NCBI GenBank assembly: GCA_012031145.1
Contig: JAAUUH010000001.1
Location: 1-64,000 of the forward strand
Source of the DNA: Oscillatoriales cyanobacterium SM2_2_1
GTDB lineage: Bacteria; Cyanobacteriota; Cyanobacteriia; Pseudanabaenales; Pseudanabaenaceae
Length of the DNA stretch: 64,000 bases
Reading direction: 5' to 3'
Numbering within the stretch: position 1 is the stretch's first letter; every line of letters begins with the position of its first letter. Under the pieces are notes generated by a model, which saw only the letters and a program-made list of their open reading frames with translations, was not told the DNA's origin and did not search any database. Positions 53,641-64,000 of the stretch are shown here, one piece after another. The position numbers and the translations under genes are program-made.

Positions 53641-54078
53641 TCAGTCTGATATAGCAAATAAGATCCTAAGTTTAAGAGATTCACTGAAATCATCTTCGTA
53701 AATCAATGATTCAATAATGTATGCTAGCAGTTGTTTGCTAATTTTCCCCTCTGCTACCCAAACTGCAATATTCTCCATTTCTAGTAAAATTTTTTTTACT
53801 GAATAATCATATCCATTCAATTCCAAAAAATAGCTGCCTAATGCAATACTAGAACGCTTATTACCATCTACAAAAGCATGGAATTTAATTATAGAAAGTA
53901 CCAAGTGAGTTAATTTATCTTCTATTTTCGGATAGTAGTTATCATTTTGAATATGTTCAAGGGGACTTTCTAATAATCCTAGGTTATTGATTCCAGCTAG
54001 ACCACCTGAATTCTCGATAATCCAATCATGAAACTCAACTGCATGGGCAATATCAAAATATAAAATTATTTCATCCAT
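53641..54078 (-). CDS. Doc/Fic-family toxin-like protein
   Basis: IIKFHAFVDGNKRSSIALGSYFLELNGY Fic motif. Confidence 0.85.
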   Translation of the reverse strand: MDEIILYFDIAHAVEFHDWIIENSGGLAGINNLGLLESPLEHIQNDNYYPKIEDKLTHLVLSIIKFHAFVDGNKRSSIALGSYFLELNGYDYSVKKILLEMENIAVWVAEGKISKQLLAYIIESLIYEDDFSESLKLRILFAISD

Positions 54079-54080
54079 TC

Positions 54081-55094
54081 CTATCTATCTTTGAGTCTCT
54101 GAGAAACTGCCAGTGCTTCGGGATCGGATAGCTGCTCTTGTAGCGATCTACTAGCTTCACCTAAAAATTTCTCAAAATCAGATTCTGGAATAGTTTGGAT
54201 ATAGGATATTAGTTTTTGATGCAGGGCATCTCTAAAGCTTAGATCTCGACTTGCCATTTTAGTACGAGCATCTTCGATAATAGGCTTGAGATAAGAATTA
54301 TTTTCTGCAAGTTCGACCAAGCGATCTAATTCCGAAGGCTGAAGTTTACGCCCTGCTTGCTCTGACTTAACTTTCATTTCTTCAGCAAGACCATTTTCTA
54401 TACTAGCGATTGCCTTGAGAACTTCAGCGTACAAAGTATCGCGAACTTTGTCTTTTTTCTCCAATTTTAGGATTTGTCTGTATTCTTGAGCATTTTCTCG
54501 AAATACCAGTTGGTAAATTTTATTTGTGTAAAAGCCATACTTAGCTTTTCCCATCTCCAAATAATCATCTAAGGCTTTAGTAAAAACTTGTCTATAGCTA
54601 AACTCTCGATAAGCAGAAGGCAAATAATTGCAGTCCCGCTGATTAATATATCTAGTGTGCCCCCCCGATCGCTCCGCGACTACTTCAATCACGATATCAA
54701 GGATGCGAGAACGGATCAAACGGGCACGATCGCTTTCTGTGAGCAGCATTGCAATATTGAGGGCTGCTCGAAAAGTAAATACACCTAAGACAGTTATTTT
54801 GGTACCCTCATTGATGAGGATACCACCTGTAGTGTTTAGAAAATCCTTGAGGGCTTGCCCTTTCAGAACTCTATAACCATTATTTTTCAGTTCTTCGCCA
54901 TGATTTGCTACATATCTTTCTATGGTGACATTATTAATATTAAAAAGCTCTGCTAACTGTTGCTTGGTAAAAACAACGGTGTCTTGATAGGGAATCCCCC
55001 CTAAGCCTAAATGCTCTTCAATTTTTTCTATGGCATAGCGATTATTGAGAATGTTTTAGCGATCAAGTTTAGAGTTGGGAAGGTCATTGGTCAC
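54081..55094 (-). pseudogene. DNA-binding partner of the Doc-like toxin, interrupted by TAA at 55056-55058
   Basis: Continuous frame VTNDLPNSKLDR*NILNNRYAIEKIEEHLGLGGIPYQDTVVFTKQQLAELFNINNVTIERYV...; the supplied ORF starts only at 54749. Confidence 0.6.
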
Positions 55095-55346
55095 GTTAGT
55101 TATTTCCAAATAATTATTTCATTCTAAACACTATCATTCATCAGTAAAAGTAGACAGATAACTAATGCCTTTACCGCAAGAGGTTCATCCATTAGCCAGT
55201 AAAGTTAATGGGCGTGACAACGCTTATCCTCAAAGCGTCCAGCTTGAATTACTGGCACATCCAAATTAGTGTTCCCAGCACGGAGAGGAGTGGATAATCA
55301 AATCCACTATTGAGCCTATCTGTATGGTCGATAGATCCAGAACTTA

Positions 55347-55430
55347 TAGGGATAGCGAGACTCGAACTCGCACGACCTTATCGGTCAACGGATTTTAAGT
55401 CCGTAGCGTCTACCATTCCGCCACATCCCC
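55347..55430 (-). tRNA. tRNA-Leu(UAA), intron-less
   Basis: GGGGATGTGGCGGAATGGTAGACGC..CGGACTTAAAATCCG..GTTCGAGTCTCGC; CCA not encoded. Confidence 0.92.
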
Positions 55431-55461
55431 AAAAAAGCGATTCTCATCTTAACGTGGATCG

Positions 55462-56640
55462 CTATGGTTTGGCTAATGGGTTCAGGAGCCGCCCGTAGAC
55501 TTCCAAGAGGGTAGCAGTGGCGTGCTGCCATGTGAAGTGTTCAGCAATGTGTTGCCGGGCCCGCTGGGCGATCGCCTTGGCGTGGTCGGAGTGTTGGGAC
55601 AGGCCGAGGATTTTGGCGGCCAGATCGGAACTGGAGCCGGGTTCGGTGAGGACAAAATGCACTTGGTCTTGGCCGAGGTCGGTGACGGCGGGAATGCGGG
55701 AACTGACGACGGGGATGCCCGTGGCCATGCCTTCTAGCACCTTAAGCGGACAGCAGCCCTGGACGAGGTTGCGATCGCACGGGGCCAGGGGAGCCACAAT
55801 CACATCGGCTTGGTGGAGGTGATGCACCAGTTGGGGTTGGGGCATGGGCGGTAAAATGTGTAGGCGATCGCCATGGCAGAGTTTTTCGGCCAGACGGGTG
55901 TAGGCCCGCAGTTGGGGTTTGGGGCCATAACCAATCAGGGTAAGGTGGGTGGGCATAGCCGCGTTGAGAAGGGCAAAGGCGCGGATCATCGTGTCAATGC
56001 CCTGCCACGGAGAAAGGGTGCCGAAATAGACGAGGTGGAGGCTGGCAGCACCAAAAAGTGGGCGATCGCAGTAGGGGAAGCAGTCGAGGTCAACACCGTT
56101 GGGAATGGTGGTGATCTGCTCCGGGGGCAGTCCGCGCTGCACCAGATAGCGCTGGGTAACCCGGCTGGGGGTCAGGAGATGATCGCTGGCCCGCAGACAG
56201 AGATCCTCTTGGGTGCGCAGTTTGGAATTGAGTACTTCGTCATCGGCAACGGCAGGATAACGATACTTCAATTCGATGGAGGGCAATCCATTGACTTCAA
56301 ACAGAAGGAGCCTGGTCCAGCGATCGCGCTCCATGGCAATAGGCAGTCCCTCAAAAATCGAGCGGATATGGAACAGGTCATAGGGGGCATAGGGCCATTG
56401 GGCCAGGGCTTGGCGAAAGGACAGGACGCGCTGAATCAGGGTTTTACCCGTGGCCGGTAGGGTGTGGTGCTGGTATCCGTCGGGATGACGTTCTACTTGG
56501 GGCTGACCCGTCGCCGAAACAGTCATTAGGTCGAGGGTGCCGAGGGTGGCGATCGCCCGGGCAAAGGCTTGAATGTGAATTGCGGCCCCCTTAGGAGCGG
56601 GAACAGTGTCGTAGGAGCAGTAGCCAAGGCGATAATTCAT
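55462..56640 (-). CDS. GT4-family glycosyltransferase
   Basis: LVYFGTLSPWQGIDTMIRAFALL; NLVQGCCPLKVLEGMATGIPVV. Confidence 0.88.
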   Translation of the reverse strand: MNYRLGYCSYDTVPAPKGAAIHIQAFARAIATLGTLDLMTVSATGQPQVERHPDGYQHHTLPATGKTLIQRVLSFRQALAQWPYAPYDLFHIRSIFEGLPIAMERDRWTRLLLFEVNGLPSIELKYRYPAVADDEVLNSKLRTQEDLCLRASDHLLTPSRVTQRYLVQRGLPPEQITTIPNGVDLDCFPYCDRPLFGAASLHLVYFGTLSPWQGIDTMIRAFALLNAAMPTHLTLIGYGPKPQLRAYTRLAEKLCHGDRLHILPPMPQPQLVHHLHQADVIVAPLAPCDRNLVQGCCPLKVLEGMATGIPVVSSRIPAVTDLGQDQVHFVLTEPGSSSDLAAKILGLSQHSDHAKAIAQRARQHIAEHFTWQHATATLLEVYGRLLNPLAKP

Positions 56641-56688
56641 GCGACTGTCAGGTATGATGCATAGATTATTTAGCGTGCAAAAATCCCT

Positions 56689-57639
56689 ATGCGTGTGCTA
56701 GTTATGGGCGGAACGCGATTTATTGGTGTCGCCCTCACCAAATTACTCGTAGCTCGCGGCCTTGAGGTGGTGCTGTTCAATCGTGGCAATCGACCGGCTC
56801 CCCTCGAAGGGGTAACAACCATTGTGGGCGATCGCACCGATCCCCAGCAACTGAAGGAGAAACTAGCACGGGAATCCTTTGATGTCATCTTTGATAACAA
56901 TGGACGGGAATTGAGCGATACCCAGCCACTGGCAGAAATTTTTCGCGGACGGATTCGGCATTTCGTCTATATGAGTTCGGCAGGAGTTTATAAAGAGTCG
57001 GAAATTCTGCCCTACTTTGAAACCGATGCCACCGATCCCCAAAGTCGCCATCGGGGTAAGCGGGACACCGAAGAGTACCTGTCCGCCGCCTATGCCGAAC
57101 ACGGCTTTCCCTTCACAGCCCTGCGGCCGGTTTATATCTATGGCCCCCAAAACTATAACGATGTGGAAGCTTGGTTTTTTGATCGCATTGTGCGCGATCG
57201 CCCCTTGCCCATTCCCGGCCATGGTCAGTGGATTACCCAACTCGGCCATGTGGAGGATCTGGCCGCCGCCATGGCCGCTGTAATGCAAGAAAAACGGGCA
57301 ATTGGGGAAATCTACAATATCTCTGACCTGCGCTATGTCACCTACCAAGGCCTAGCTCGGGCCTGTGCGATCGCCGCTGGCAAATCTCCCGATCACCTGC
57401 AATTTTGTTTCTACAACCCCAAGGATTTTGACTTCGGCAAACAAAAAGCCTTCCCCTTCCGGCGGCAACACTTCTTTGCCTCCATTGATAAAGCCATGAG
57501 CGACCTCGACTGGGAGCCCGAATACGACTTAGTCAGCGGACTGGAAACCTCCTTCCGCCAAGACTATCTTCTCTCCGGTCGGCACCAAGCAGCCCTCGAT
57601 TTCAGCCTCGACGACCTGATTCTCCAGCGAAAAGGCTAG
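56689..57639 (+). CDS. NAD-dependent epimerase, CSP41-like
   Basis: MRVLVMGGTRFIGVALTKLL; YMSSAGVYKESEILPYFE; RPVYIYGPQNYND. Confidence 0.88.
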   Translation: MRVLVMGGTRFIGVALTKLLVARGLEVVLFNRGNRPAPLEGVTTIVGDRTDPQQLKEKLARESFDVIFDNNGRELSDTQPLAEIFRGRIRHFVYMSSAGVYKESEILPYFETDATDPQSRHRGKRDTEEYLSAAYAEHGFPFTALRPVYIYGPQNYNDVEAWFFDRIVRDRPLPIPGHGQWITQLGHVEDLAAAMAAVMQEKRAIGEIYNISDLRYVTYQGLARACAIAAGKSPDHLQFCFYNPKDFDFGKQKAFPFRRQHFFASIDKAMSDLDWEPEYDLVSGLETSFRQDYLLSGRHQAALDFSLDDLILQRKG

Positions 57640-57647
57640 GGAGAACC

Positions 57648-58261
57648 ATGGATGAAGGCGTTATCACCTTTGCGATCGCCCAGTGGCAACAGCAGTCCCT
57701 TGGGGAATTTGTGGGGTACCCCATCCTCGAGCATTGGCGACAAACCCTACGACGGCACCATCTGATCGGTCTTGATGCCCAGGGCATCAGCTATGGCAAC
57801 GTCAGTCTCCGTCATCCCGCGGGGGCTTTGTGATTACCAGCAGCCAACAATCCCACCACCCGATGCTCACTCCCGCCCAATACACCTGGGTTACCGGCTA
57901 CCACCTAGAAGCCCATACCCTTACTTGCATCGGCGAACAGCCTCCCAGCAGCGAATCGGGCACCCACCACGCCCTCTACCAAATGCATCCCGCCATCGGT
58001 GCCGTCTTCCACATCCACAACATCGCACTCTGGCATGACCTGATCGATCGCCACCGTTGGCACACTAGCCCAACCATTCCCTACGGCACTGCTGCCATGG
58101 CTGTCGAAGTGGCCCAAATCTATGGGGCGATCGCCGACCCCTTCTCCCGATCCGTGTTAGCCATGGGTGGGCATCAAGATGGCGTGCTTTCCTTTGGTCG
58201 CACCTGTGATGATGCGGGAAGTTCCCTTTTGGCCCTGTGGAACCAAGCCTATTCCTCGTAG
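57648..58261 (+). CDS. Class II aldolase/adducin-like protein, frameshifted near 57821-57825
   Basis: GISYGNVSLRHPAG / VITSSQQSHHP ... HPAIGAVFHIHN; one G in the G5 run restores PAGGFVITSS. Confidence 0.82.
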
Positions 58262-60449
58262 TCCTCTTCGTCCTCCTCATCATCATCAATGTCTAACACC
58301 GTTGCCGCCCGCTGGGAGAAACGGACTTTTTGCGCTCCATTGGCGATCGCCCCAATCAGGTTAAGGCTTTGGAGCACGGCCATGGCCTGCTGGAACTCAC
58401 TGCGGGTGACATGGCTGATTCGCCCCACCAGAATCACTCCACGACAAACTGAAGCAGCTTCTAGGGCATCGACGGTTTCTAAAACCGGTGGCGTGTCAAG
58501 GATAATTAGATCGTAGGCATGCTCCAAATGGGCAATCAGCTTCCGTAGTGCCGGCGAACTCAGTAATCGTGCTGGATCCTCAGGCACGGGCCCCGCCGTC
58601 AGCACATCAATGCCACCCTCGGTCTTGCGGATCACATCATCAACATGGCTTCCTAGGGGATCCATGAGCAGCGTCGATAGACCCTGCTTATTAGGCAGTC
58701 GCAACAGGCGGTGTAAGCTCGGGGTGGTCAAATCGCCATCCACCAGCAGCACCCGTTGGTGCATCCGCACGGCGCTACTGGCCAATCCCAAAGAAATAGT
58801 GGACTTGCCTTCCCCCCGCAGGGCAGAGGTGATCGTGACGGAGCGGAGCAACTCCCGTGGCTCCAAAAGTCGAATATTTTTGTAAATTAAATCCATGGCC
58901 GCCCGGAACGGTGTCCATTGCAAAACCTCACTGGTTCCCCGACGCGCCAGGGCACTGCTGCTTTGCCCCTTCAGGAACGGCGGCAAGAACTTACCAGAGC
59001 TGGAAGCAGACAGAGCAGCCGACTGGGGGGTAATCCCTAGCAGGGTAAGAGTAGATTGCTGCTCTAGCTCGGCAGTGGTGCGTACGGTGTCGTCCTGGAG
59101 ATCTCGCAAAAAGGCCAGACCACAGCCAATAAAGGCACCGGCAATCACACCCAGCAACAGATTGCGTCGGTGGCTAGGCTCCTCTGGGGTGCCTTCCCGT
59201 GGTTGCTCAATTACTTGCCAGTCAAAGCCGCCCCTGGCCTGCTCGACGCTGAGTTGCTGCCGCAGTTTCAGTAGTTCTTCGAGGGCAGATTGCTCCACTT
59301 GCAGGCGGGGTTTGAGGGATTCAAATTCGCTCAACAACTTGGGCAGGCGCTTGATTTCAGTTCTGAGTTCCTGCTCTTGGCGGTTTAGGACTTGCTGGCG
59401 GACTTGGAGTTGGCGCAGGGTGGCCGCAGCCTCAATTAACTGACTGGCTAGCCCTTGATCAAGGCCAGAGGTGGCAGCTTCCGCGCCTTGGGTGAGGCGT
59501 TGACGCTCGCGGCCTTGGGCGGTTTCTAGCTGTCTGAGGCGTTCACGCAGGGCACGAACGGTGGGTGAAGCAGTAGTAAAGCGGGTTTCCTCCTGGATCA
59601 GTTGAACTTTAGCCTTTTGAATTTCAGCTTCAAGGGCTTGGAAGGTACTGGACTGGGCCAGACGCGTGGCTTGGGCCGCTTGCACGGGCGATCGCCCAAA
59701 CTTTGCTGCAAGGTGTCGTAGCGGGACTGTACCTGCTGGAGTTCCAAGGATGTGGCCCGCCGCTGTTGTTCAATACTGGATAGGGCCGCTGTCACCTCAG
59801 TCATCCGCTGACTGGCATCAAAGAGGTTGTGCTTGCGGCGAAAGGCTTCGAGGTCGTTGGTCGCTTCGGCAATTTTTTTCCGGGCTTTAGGGATTTGCTG
59901 GTCAATAAACTCCAGTCCACTGGTCAGGCGCTTTTCCTGCTGCTCCCGGTTATATTCCAAATACACCTGCTCAAAGGCCTGAAGCACGTCCCGCGTTTTG
60001 GTGGGGCTATCGCTGGTATATTCCACGGCAATAATCTTGGTTGCCGTCTGCCCGCGGGAAATCTGCTCCACCCTCAGGGATTGCCCCAATTCCCTGCCAA
60101 TGCCGGGGTAGCGGGGGGCCAGGATCTGTCGCGCCCGCTCGAACATTTGGGAAGAGCGCATCAGGGTCAGTTGGGTGGCATAGTCGATCTGAACGTTGGT
60201 CTCGGCCGTGATTGGGCTTTCGTCCTTACTGCGGGAACGATAGTTGGGTTCCACCAACAATTGCATTTGACTGCGATAGGAAGATTTAGAAAGTAGATTC
60301 ACCACCAAGGCCCCGGCGATGCCCAGGCCTACACAGCCAATCACCCACCATTTGCGCCGCCCAAGCACCGCAAACAGCTTGCCGTAGCCCATATCGGTTT
60401 CGGTGGGAGTCGAGGTTGTGCCGGAGAGTAGGGGTTGGCTAGAAGTCAT
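58249..60449 (-). CDS. Wzc-like polysaccharide chain-length/tyrosine kinase protein, frameshifted near 59694
   Basis: Wzz-like N-terminus; SALRGEGKSTISLGLASSAV, VLLVDGDLTTPSLHRLL, LIILDTPPVLE; one base restores SLGRSPVQAAQATRLAQSS. Confidence 0.9.
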
Positions 60450-60496
60450 AGCTAGGGGTTCCTCATCAGGGGTAACAAGTGGATAACACGTCAAAA

Positions 60497-61633
60497 TTAG
60501 GTAATGAATTCTGATGTCAACGGGGCAGTCCGAGTGGTACACACCTCCGCAATCAGCCGATCAAGCTTTTGGAAGAACACCGGACGGGAAAAGTTCTCGA
60601 GGGCGTGCTGGCGAATCGCTGCGGGGTGCCACGATCGCCCCTCAAAGGCACGCACTGCCTCAATAATTGCCGCAGGTGTTTGCTGCCTAAAAAACAACCC
60701 CGTCTCCCCCTCCCGCTGGGTATCCAGGACACCGCCACAGCCATAGCTGAGCACCGGGGTGCCGCTGACATTGGCCTCGATGGGCACCAAGCCATAGTCT
60801 TCCACGGCAGCGACGATCACCGCCTTGGCGTTGGCCATCCACTGGGTGCGGGCCGTGTCGCTCACCTCGCCTAGAAACTCGATCTGGGGCGATCGCACGA
60901 GGGACTCCAACCGCCGCCGTTCTGGGCCATCCCCCATAATCTTGAGGGGCAAGCCTAAGGCATTAAAAGCCTCAATGACACAGTCCACCCGCTTGTAGCC
61001 CAGCAAACGGGCTGCCACCAAATAAAACTCCTGCTTTTGCTCACCATAGGTAAATTTAGTTTCGTCAATGGGGTAATGGAGCACGACCGCTGGCTTGTGG
61101 TAGACCGACTCAATGCGTTGTTTCACCGTTGTCGAGTTAGCCACATAGAGGTCAGGCCCCTGGGCAATGGCATAGTCCTGCTGACGCATCAGGGCAAAGA
61201 TTGGCTCCAGCAGGGGGCGAATCCGCCGGTAGCGGGGAAATTCCCGCAGATAGGTGGTGGTGTCCCACAAAAAGCGGGTGATATTGTGACAAAAACAGAT
61301 ATGTTTGGCATCAGGTCGCCGCCGGACTGCCTTGGCAAAACTGGTTGTGCTGGTGAGCAGCAAGTCATAGGCCGTCAAATCGAGGGACTGGAACGCCCCG
61401 TAGTAGAGCGGGGCCAACAGGCGAAAGTAACGGGTAGCTCCCGGTAGATGCTGGAGGTAGGTAGTCTGCACCGGGCGATCGCCGAGGTCAATCGTTCGTG
61501 CCGGGTCGTAGAGGGAGGTCAGAACATCCGCCTCGGGGAGATGATGACAAAAAAGCTCAAAAACCCGCTCGGCACCACCCCGTTGGGTGAGGTAGTCGTG
61601 GATGAGGGCAATATTTATCGGCTTTTGGGTCAT
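60497..61633 (-). CDS. GT4-family glycosyltransferase, WbaZ-like
   Basis: IALIHDYLTQRGGAERVFELFCHHLPEADVLTSLY; FCHNITRFLWD. Confidence 0.9.
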   Translation of the reverse strand: MTQKPINIALIHDYLTQRGGAERVFELFCHHLPEADVLTSLYDPARTIDLGDRPVQTTYLQHLPGATRYFRLLAPLYYGAFQSLDLTAYDLLLTSTTSFAKAVRRRPDAKHICFCHNITRFLWDTTTYLREFPRYRRIRPLLEPIFALMRQQDYAIAQGPDLYVANSTTVKQRIESVYHKPAVVLHYPIDETKFTYGEQKQEFYLVAARLLGYKRVDCVIEAFNALGLPLKIMGDGPERRRLESLVRSPQIEFLGEVSDTARTQWMANAKAVIVAAVEDYGLVPIEANVSGTPVLSYGCGGVLDTQREGETGLFFRQQTPAAIIEAVRAFEGRSWHPAAIRQHALENFSRPVFFQKLDRLIAEVCTTRTAPLTSEFIT

Positions 61634-61936
61634 ATCGTGATCATTACGGCAATTGAAGGGGAGTGGTAGGGGCTTAATTTTTTTTCTACATTTCCTAAAT
61701 GTTGCCCTTTGTAGCTATTGGTCAATTTTTATGGCGCTGGAGCTAACCCTAGCAAACGCTGACTTTTTAGCTATTTTTGGCGTCATTGGCGGATGATCAC
61801 GCTTTTTATCCCTAGTGTACGCGCCCCCTTCCGCGACTTTTGAAATTGGGGGGAATCGAAAAGTTATATTTATTGGAGGATTTTGGATAACTAGGTTATT
61901 TTTGGCCCATACTTTGGTTACACCCTTCTCAGCAAA

Positions 61937-64000
61937 ATGACCGCCGAAGAGCAACTCGAAGCCCTAGAGAGCCACTTTAGTAACCATACCTTGACCACCG
62001 TGGAGCGCTCAGTATTTCTTGGGGTTTGGCGAGGCTTGTCCTATGCCGAAATCGCTAAGGAAACCGGGTATAACGCTGGCTACATCAAGCTGGTGAGTCA
62101 TAAACTCTGGCATAAAATTTCGGAGCTGGTGGGGGAAAAGGTCACAAAATCCAATCTTCCGGCGGCGGTGCGTCACTTTTTGCTGCAGCAGGGGGCAACA
62201 TCACCGCCTGTAGTAGAGTCGATGCCCCAATTAACTCCCCAGAATCAAGATTGGGGGGAGGTGGCGGATGTATCGGTTTTTTATGGTCGAGAAAGGGAAC
62301 TAGAGACCCTCGTCCAGTGGATTGAGGGCGATCGCTGCAGGCTGGTGGCGCTCCATGGCATGGGGGGGCTGGGCAAAACGTCCCTTTCCGTCAAAATGAC
62401 CCAGAGTCTCCAGTCCCATTTCGAGTTTCTGTCCTGGCGCTCGTTCAATAATGTCAAGCCGCCGGCCGAAATTTTAGCCCAGTGGATTCACTTTGTCTCG
62501 AAGCAGCAGGAGACAGAGTTTGATGACGATGTGGAGACCTTGCTCTCGCGGCTGTTGGAATATTTGCGCCGACACCGGTGTCTGCTAGTGGCGGATAATT
62601 TTGAGTCCGTGCTTCAGGGTGGAGAACATGTCGGCACCTACAACAAGGATTACGAGCAGTATGGGCTGATTCTTAAACGTTTGGGGGAAGTGTCCCACCG
62701 TAGTTGTCTGGTGGTCACCACTCGAGAACTGCCGGCCGAAATTGCCAACCTAGAGGGCGATCGCCTACCAGTGAGGGTGCTACGGCTGGCAGGGTTAGAG
62801 GAGGCGGCTGCGGAGCAAATGCTGGCAGCCAAGGGGTTGGTGGGTGACCAACGGGATATTCACCGACTGGTGGAATGGTATCGGGGTAATCCCTTGGCAC
62901 TCAAAATTGCGGCGACGTCGATTAAGGAAATTTTTGCTGATAGCATCAATCGCTTTTTAGAGCACCGCACCATTAGTTTTAGTGGCGTCAGCAAACTATT
63001 GGAGCAGCAGTTTAAGCGCCTCTCGGCGATTGAAAAGCAGGTGATGTACTGGTTGGCGATCAACCGCGAACCCTGCTCAGAGCAAGAATTACAGTCGGAT
63101 ATTGTGCCCCAAGTGGAGCTTGCTGATCTCATGCACGCCCTCAGCTCCCTGAAACGGCGATCGCTCCTAGAACAGAGTGGGCGCGGCTTCACCCAACAGC
63201 CCGTGGTGATGGAGTACGTCTCGACGCTGTTGGTGGAGCAGTTTTACTATGAAATCTCCCAGGATCAGCCCATTGGCGTGCTTTCAGCGATCCAGGCACG
63301 GTTGCAAAAGCAATTATTTTATTTGCGCCACTACGCCCTAGTAAAGGCCTCGGCCAAGGATTACATTCGCCAGACTCAGGAGCGGATACTGCTGGAACCT
63401 TTGATCTCGAAGCTGCTGACCAAGCTGGAGAGCAAAACGGTGATCGCCGAGCAAATCAATGACCTTTTATTGGAACTGCGGCGGCGTGATCGCCGTGGCG
63501 GGCAGGAGGGGGGCAGCGACTATGCCGCGGGGAATATGCTTAACCTGCTGGGGTGGCTGAGGGCCGATCTGCGGGGAGCAGACTTTTCCACCATGCCGAT
63601 CCGCCAGGCCTATTTGGCTGAGGTGCCCCTGCACAATGTTTCGTTCCGAAATTCCAAATTCCAAAAAACCGTCTTTGCCGAAGTGATTGGCGGCGTGCTT
63701 TGCACAGCCTTTAGCCCCGATGGGAACCACTTGGCCGTGGGAGACTCCAAGGGGGAAATTCATTTGTGGCGAGTGCGGGACGGACGCCCTTTGCTGACCC
63801 TGAAGGGCCATGGCGGCTGGGTGTCAACCCTGGCTTTTAGTCCCGACAGTCAGCTTTTGGTCAGTGGCAGCTATGACCAGACTCTGAAGCTTTGGGATGT
63901 ATCTACTGGTTCCTGCCAGCGGACACTGCGGGGCTTTATTGGTCAGGTGACAGCAGTAGTCTATAGCCCCGACGGACAATTTTTGGCCAGCGGCCATGCC
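61937..64000 (+). CDS. STAND (NB-ARC) NTPase with N-terminal HTH-like domain and C-terminal WD40 repeats; 3' truncated by window
   Basis: Hand translation from ATG 61937: LTTVERSVFLGVWRGLSYAEIAKETGYNAGYIKLV; LVALHGMGGLGKTSLSVKM; CLLVADNFESVL; pentapeptide-like LRADLRGADFS; WD40 FSPDSQLLVSGSYDQTLKLWDV. Confidence 0.9.
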   Translation, partial: MTAEEQLEALESHFSNHTLTTVERSVFLGVWRGLSYAEIAKETGYNAGYIKLVSHKLWHKISELVGEKVTKSNLPAAVRHFLLQQGATSPPVVESMPQLTPQNQDWGEVADVSVFYGRERELETLVQWIEGDRCRLVALHGMGGLGKTSLSVKMTQSLQSHFEFLSWRSFNNVKPPAEILAQWIHFVSKQQETEFDDDVETLLSRLLEYLRRHRCLLVADNFESVLQGGEHVGTYNKDYEQYGLILKRLGEVSHRSCLVVTTRELPAEIANLEGDRLPVRVLRLAGLEEAAAEQMLAAKGLVGDQRDIHRLVEWYRGNPLALKIAATSIKEIFADSINRFLEHRTISFSGVSKLLEQQFKRLSAIEKQVMYWLAINREPCSEQELQSDIVPQVELADLMHALSSLKRRSLLEQSGRGFTQQPVVMEYVSTLLVEQFYYEISQDQPIGVLSAIQARLQKQLFYLRHYALVKASAKDYIRQTQERILLEPLISKLLTKLESKTVIAEQINDLLLELRRRDRRGGQEGGSDYAAGNMLNLLGWLRADLRGADFSTMPIRQAYLAEVPLHNVSFRNSKFQKTVFAEVIGGVLCTAFSPDGNHLAVGDSKGEIHLWRVRDGRPLLTLKGHGGWVSTLAFSPDSQLLVSGSYDQTLKLWDVSTGSCQRTLRGFIGQVTAVVYSPDGQFLASGHA

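Noticed and set aside
1-64000. CRISPR array, transposase or integrase genes
   Set aside because: No spaced direct-repeat array and no transposase or IntI-like ORF seen.

Overview
Cyanobacterial chromosomal window: many HIP1 palindromes (GCGATCGC), psbD/psbC/psbI and mostly housekeeping genes. Recognised genes include lipA, rbfA, ilvD, maf, Z-ISO, dapB, glmS, prmC, thrC, ycf65, psbC, psbD, psbI, mnmE, gcvT, mtaP, plsY, gatC, tgt, cca, larE, purB, wzc-like and a tRNA-Leu(UAA). Accessory DNA sits between these blocks. The most interesting accessory signals are: (i) an integron-like gene cassette at about 5056-6327, carrying a DUF6883-like/DUF4926-like pair and ending in an attC-like site, with a second attC-like element at 12517-12604 and a half-site remnant near a Doc toxin locus; (ii) a decayed class D (OXA-type) beta-lactamase pseudogene at about 47424-48210; (iii) a psbD-psbC pair in which the usual overlapping psbC start appears lost; (iv) a Doc-type toxin whose DNA-binding partner gene has an in-frame TAA; (v) a STAND (NB-ARC)-WD40 protein running off the right edge. 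Ten otherwise intact genes, including psbD, dapB and gcvT, are each split by one single-base indel, several beside HIP1 sites. This looks mainly like sequencing or assembly error and should be settled before biological interpretation. All calls come from reading the sequence and supplied translations; no searches were run.
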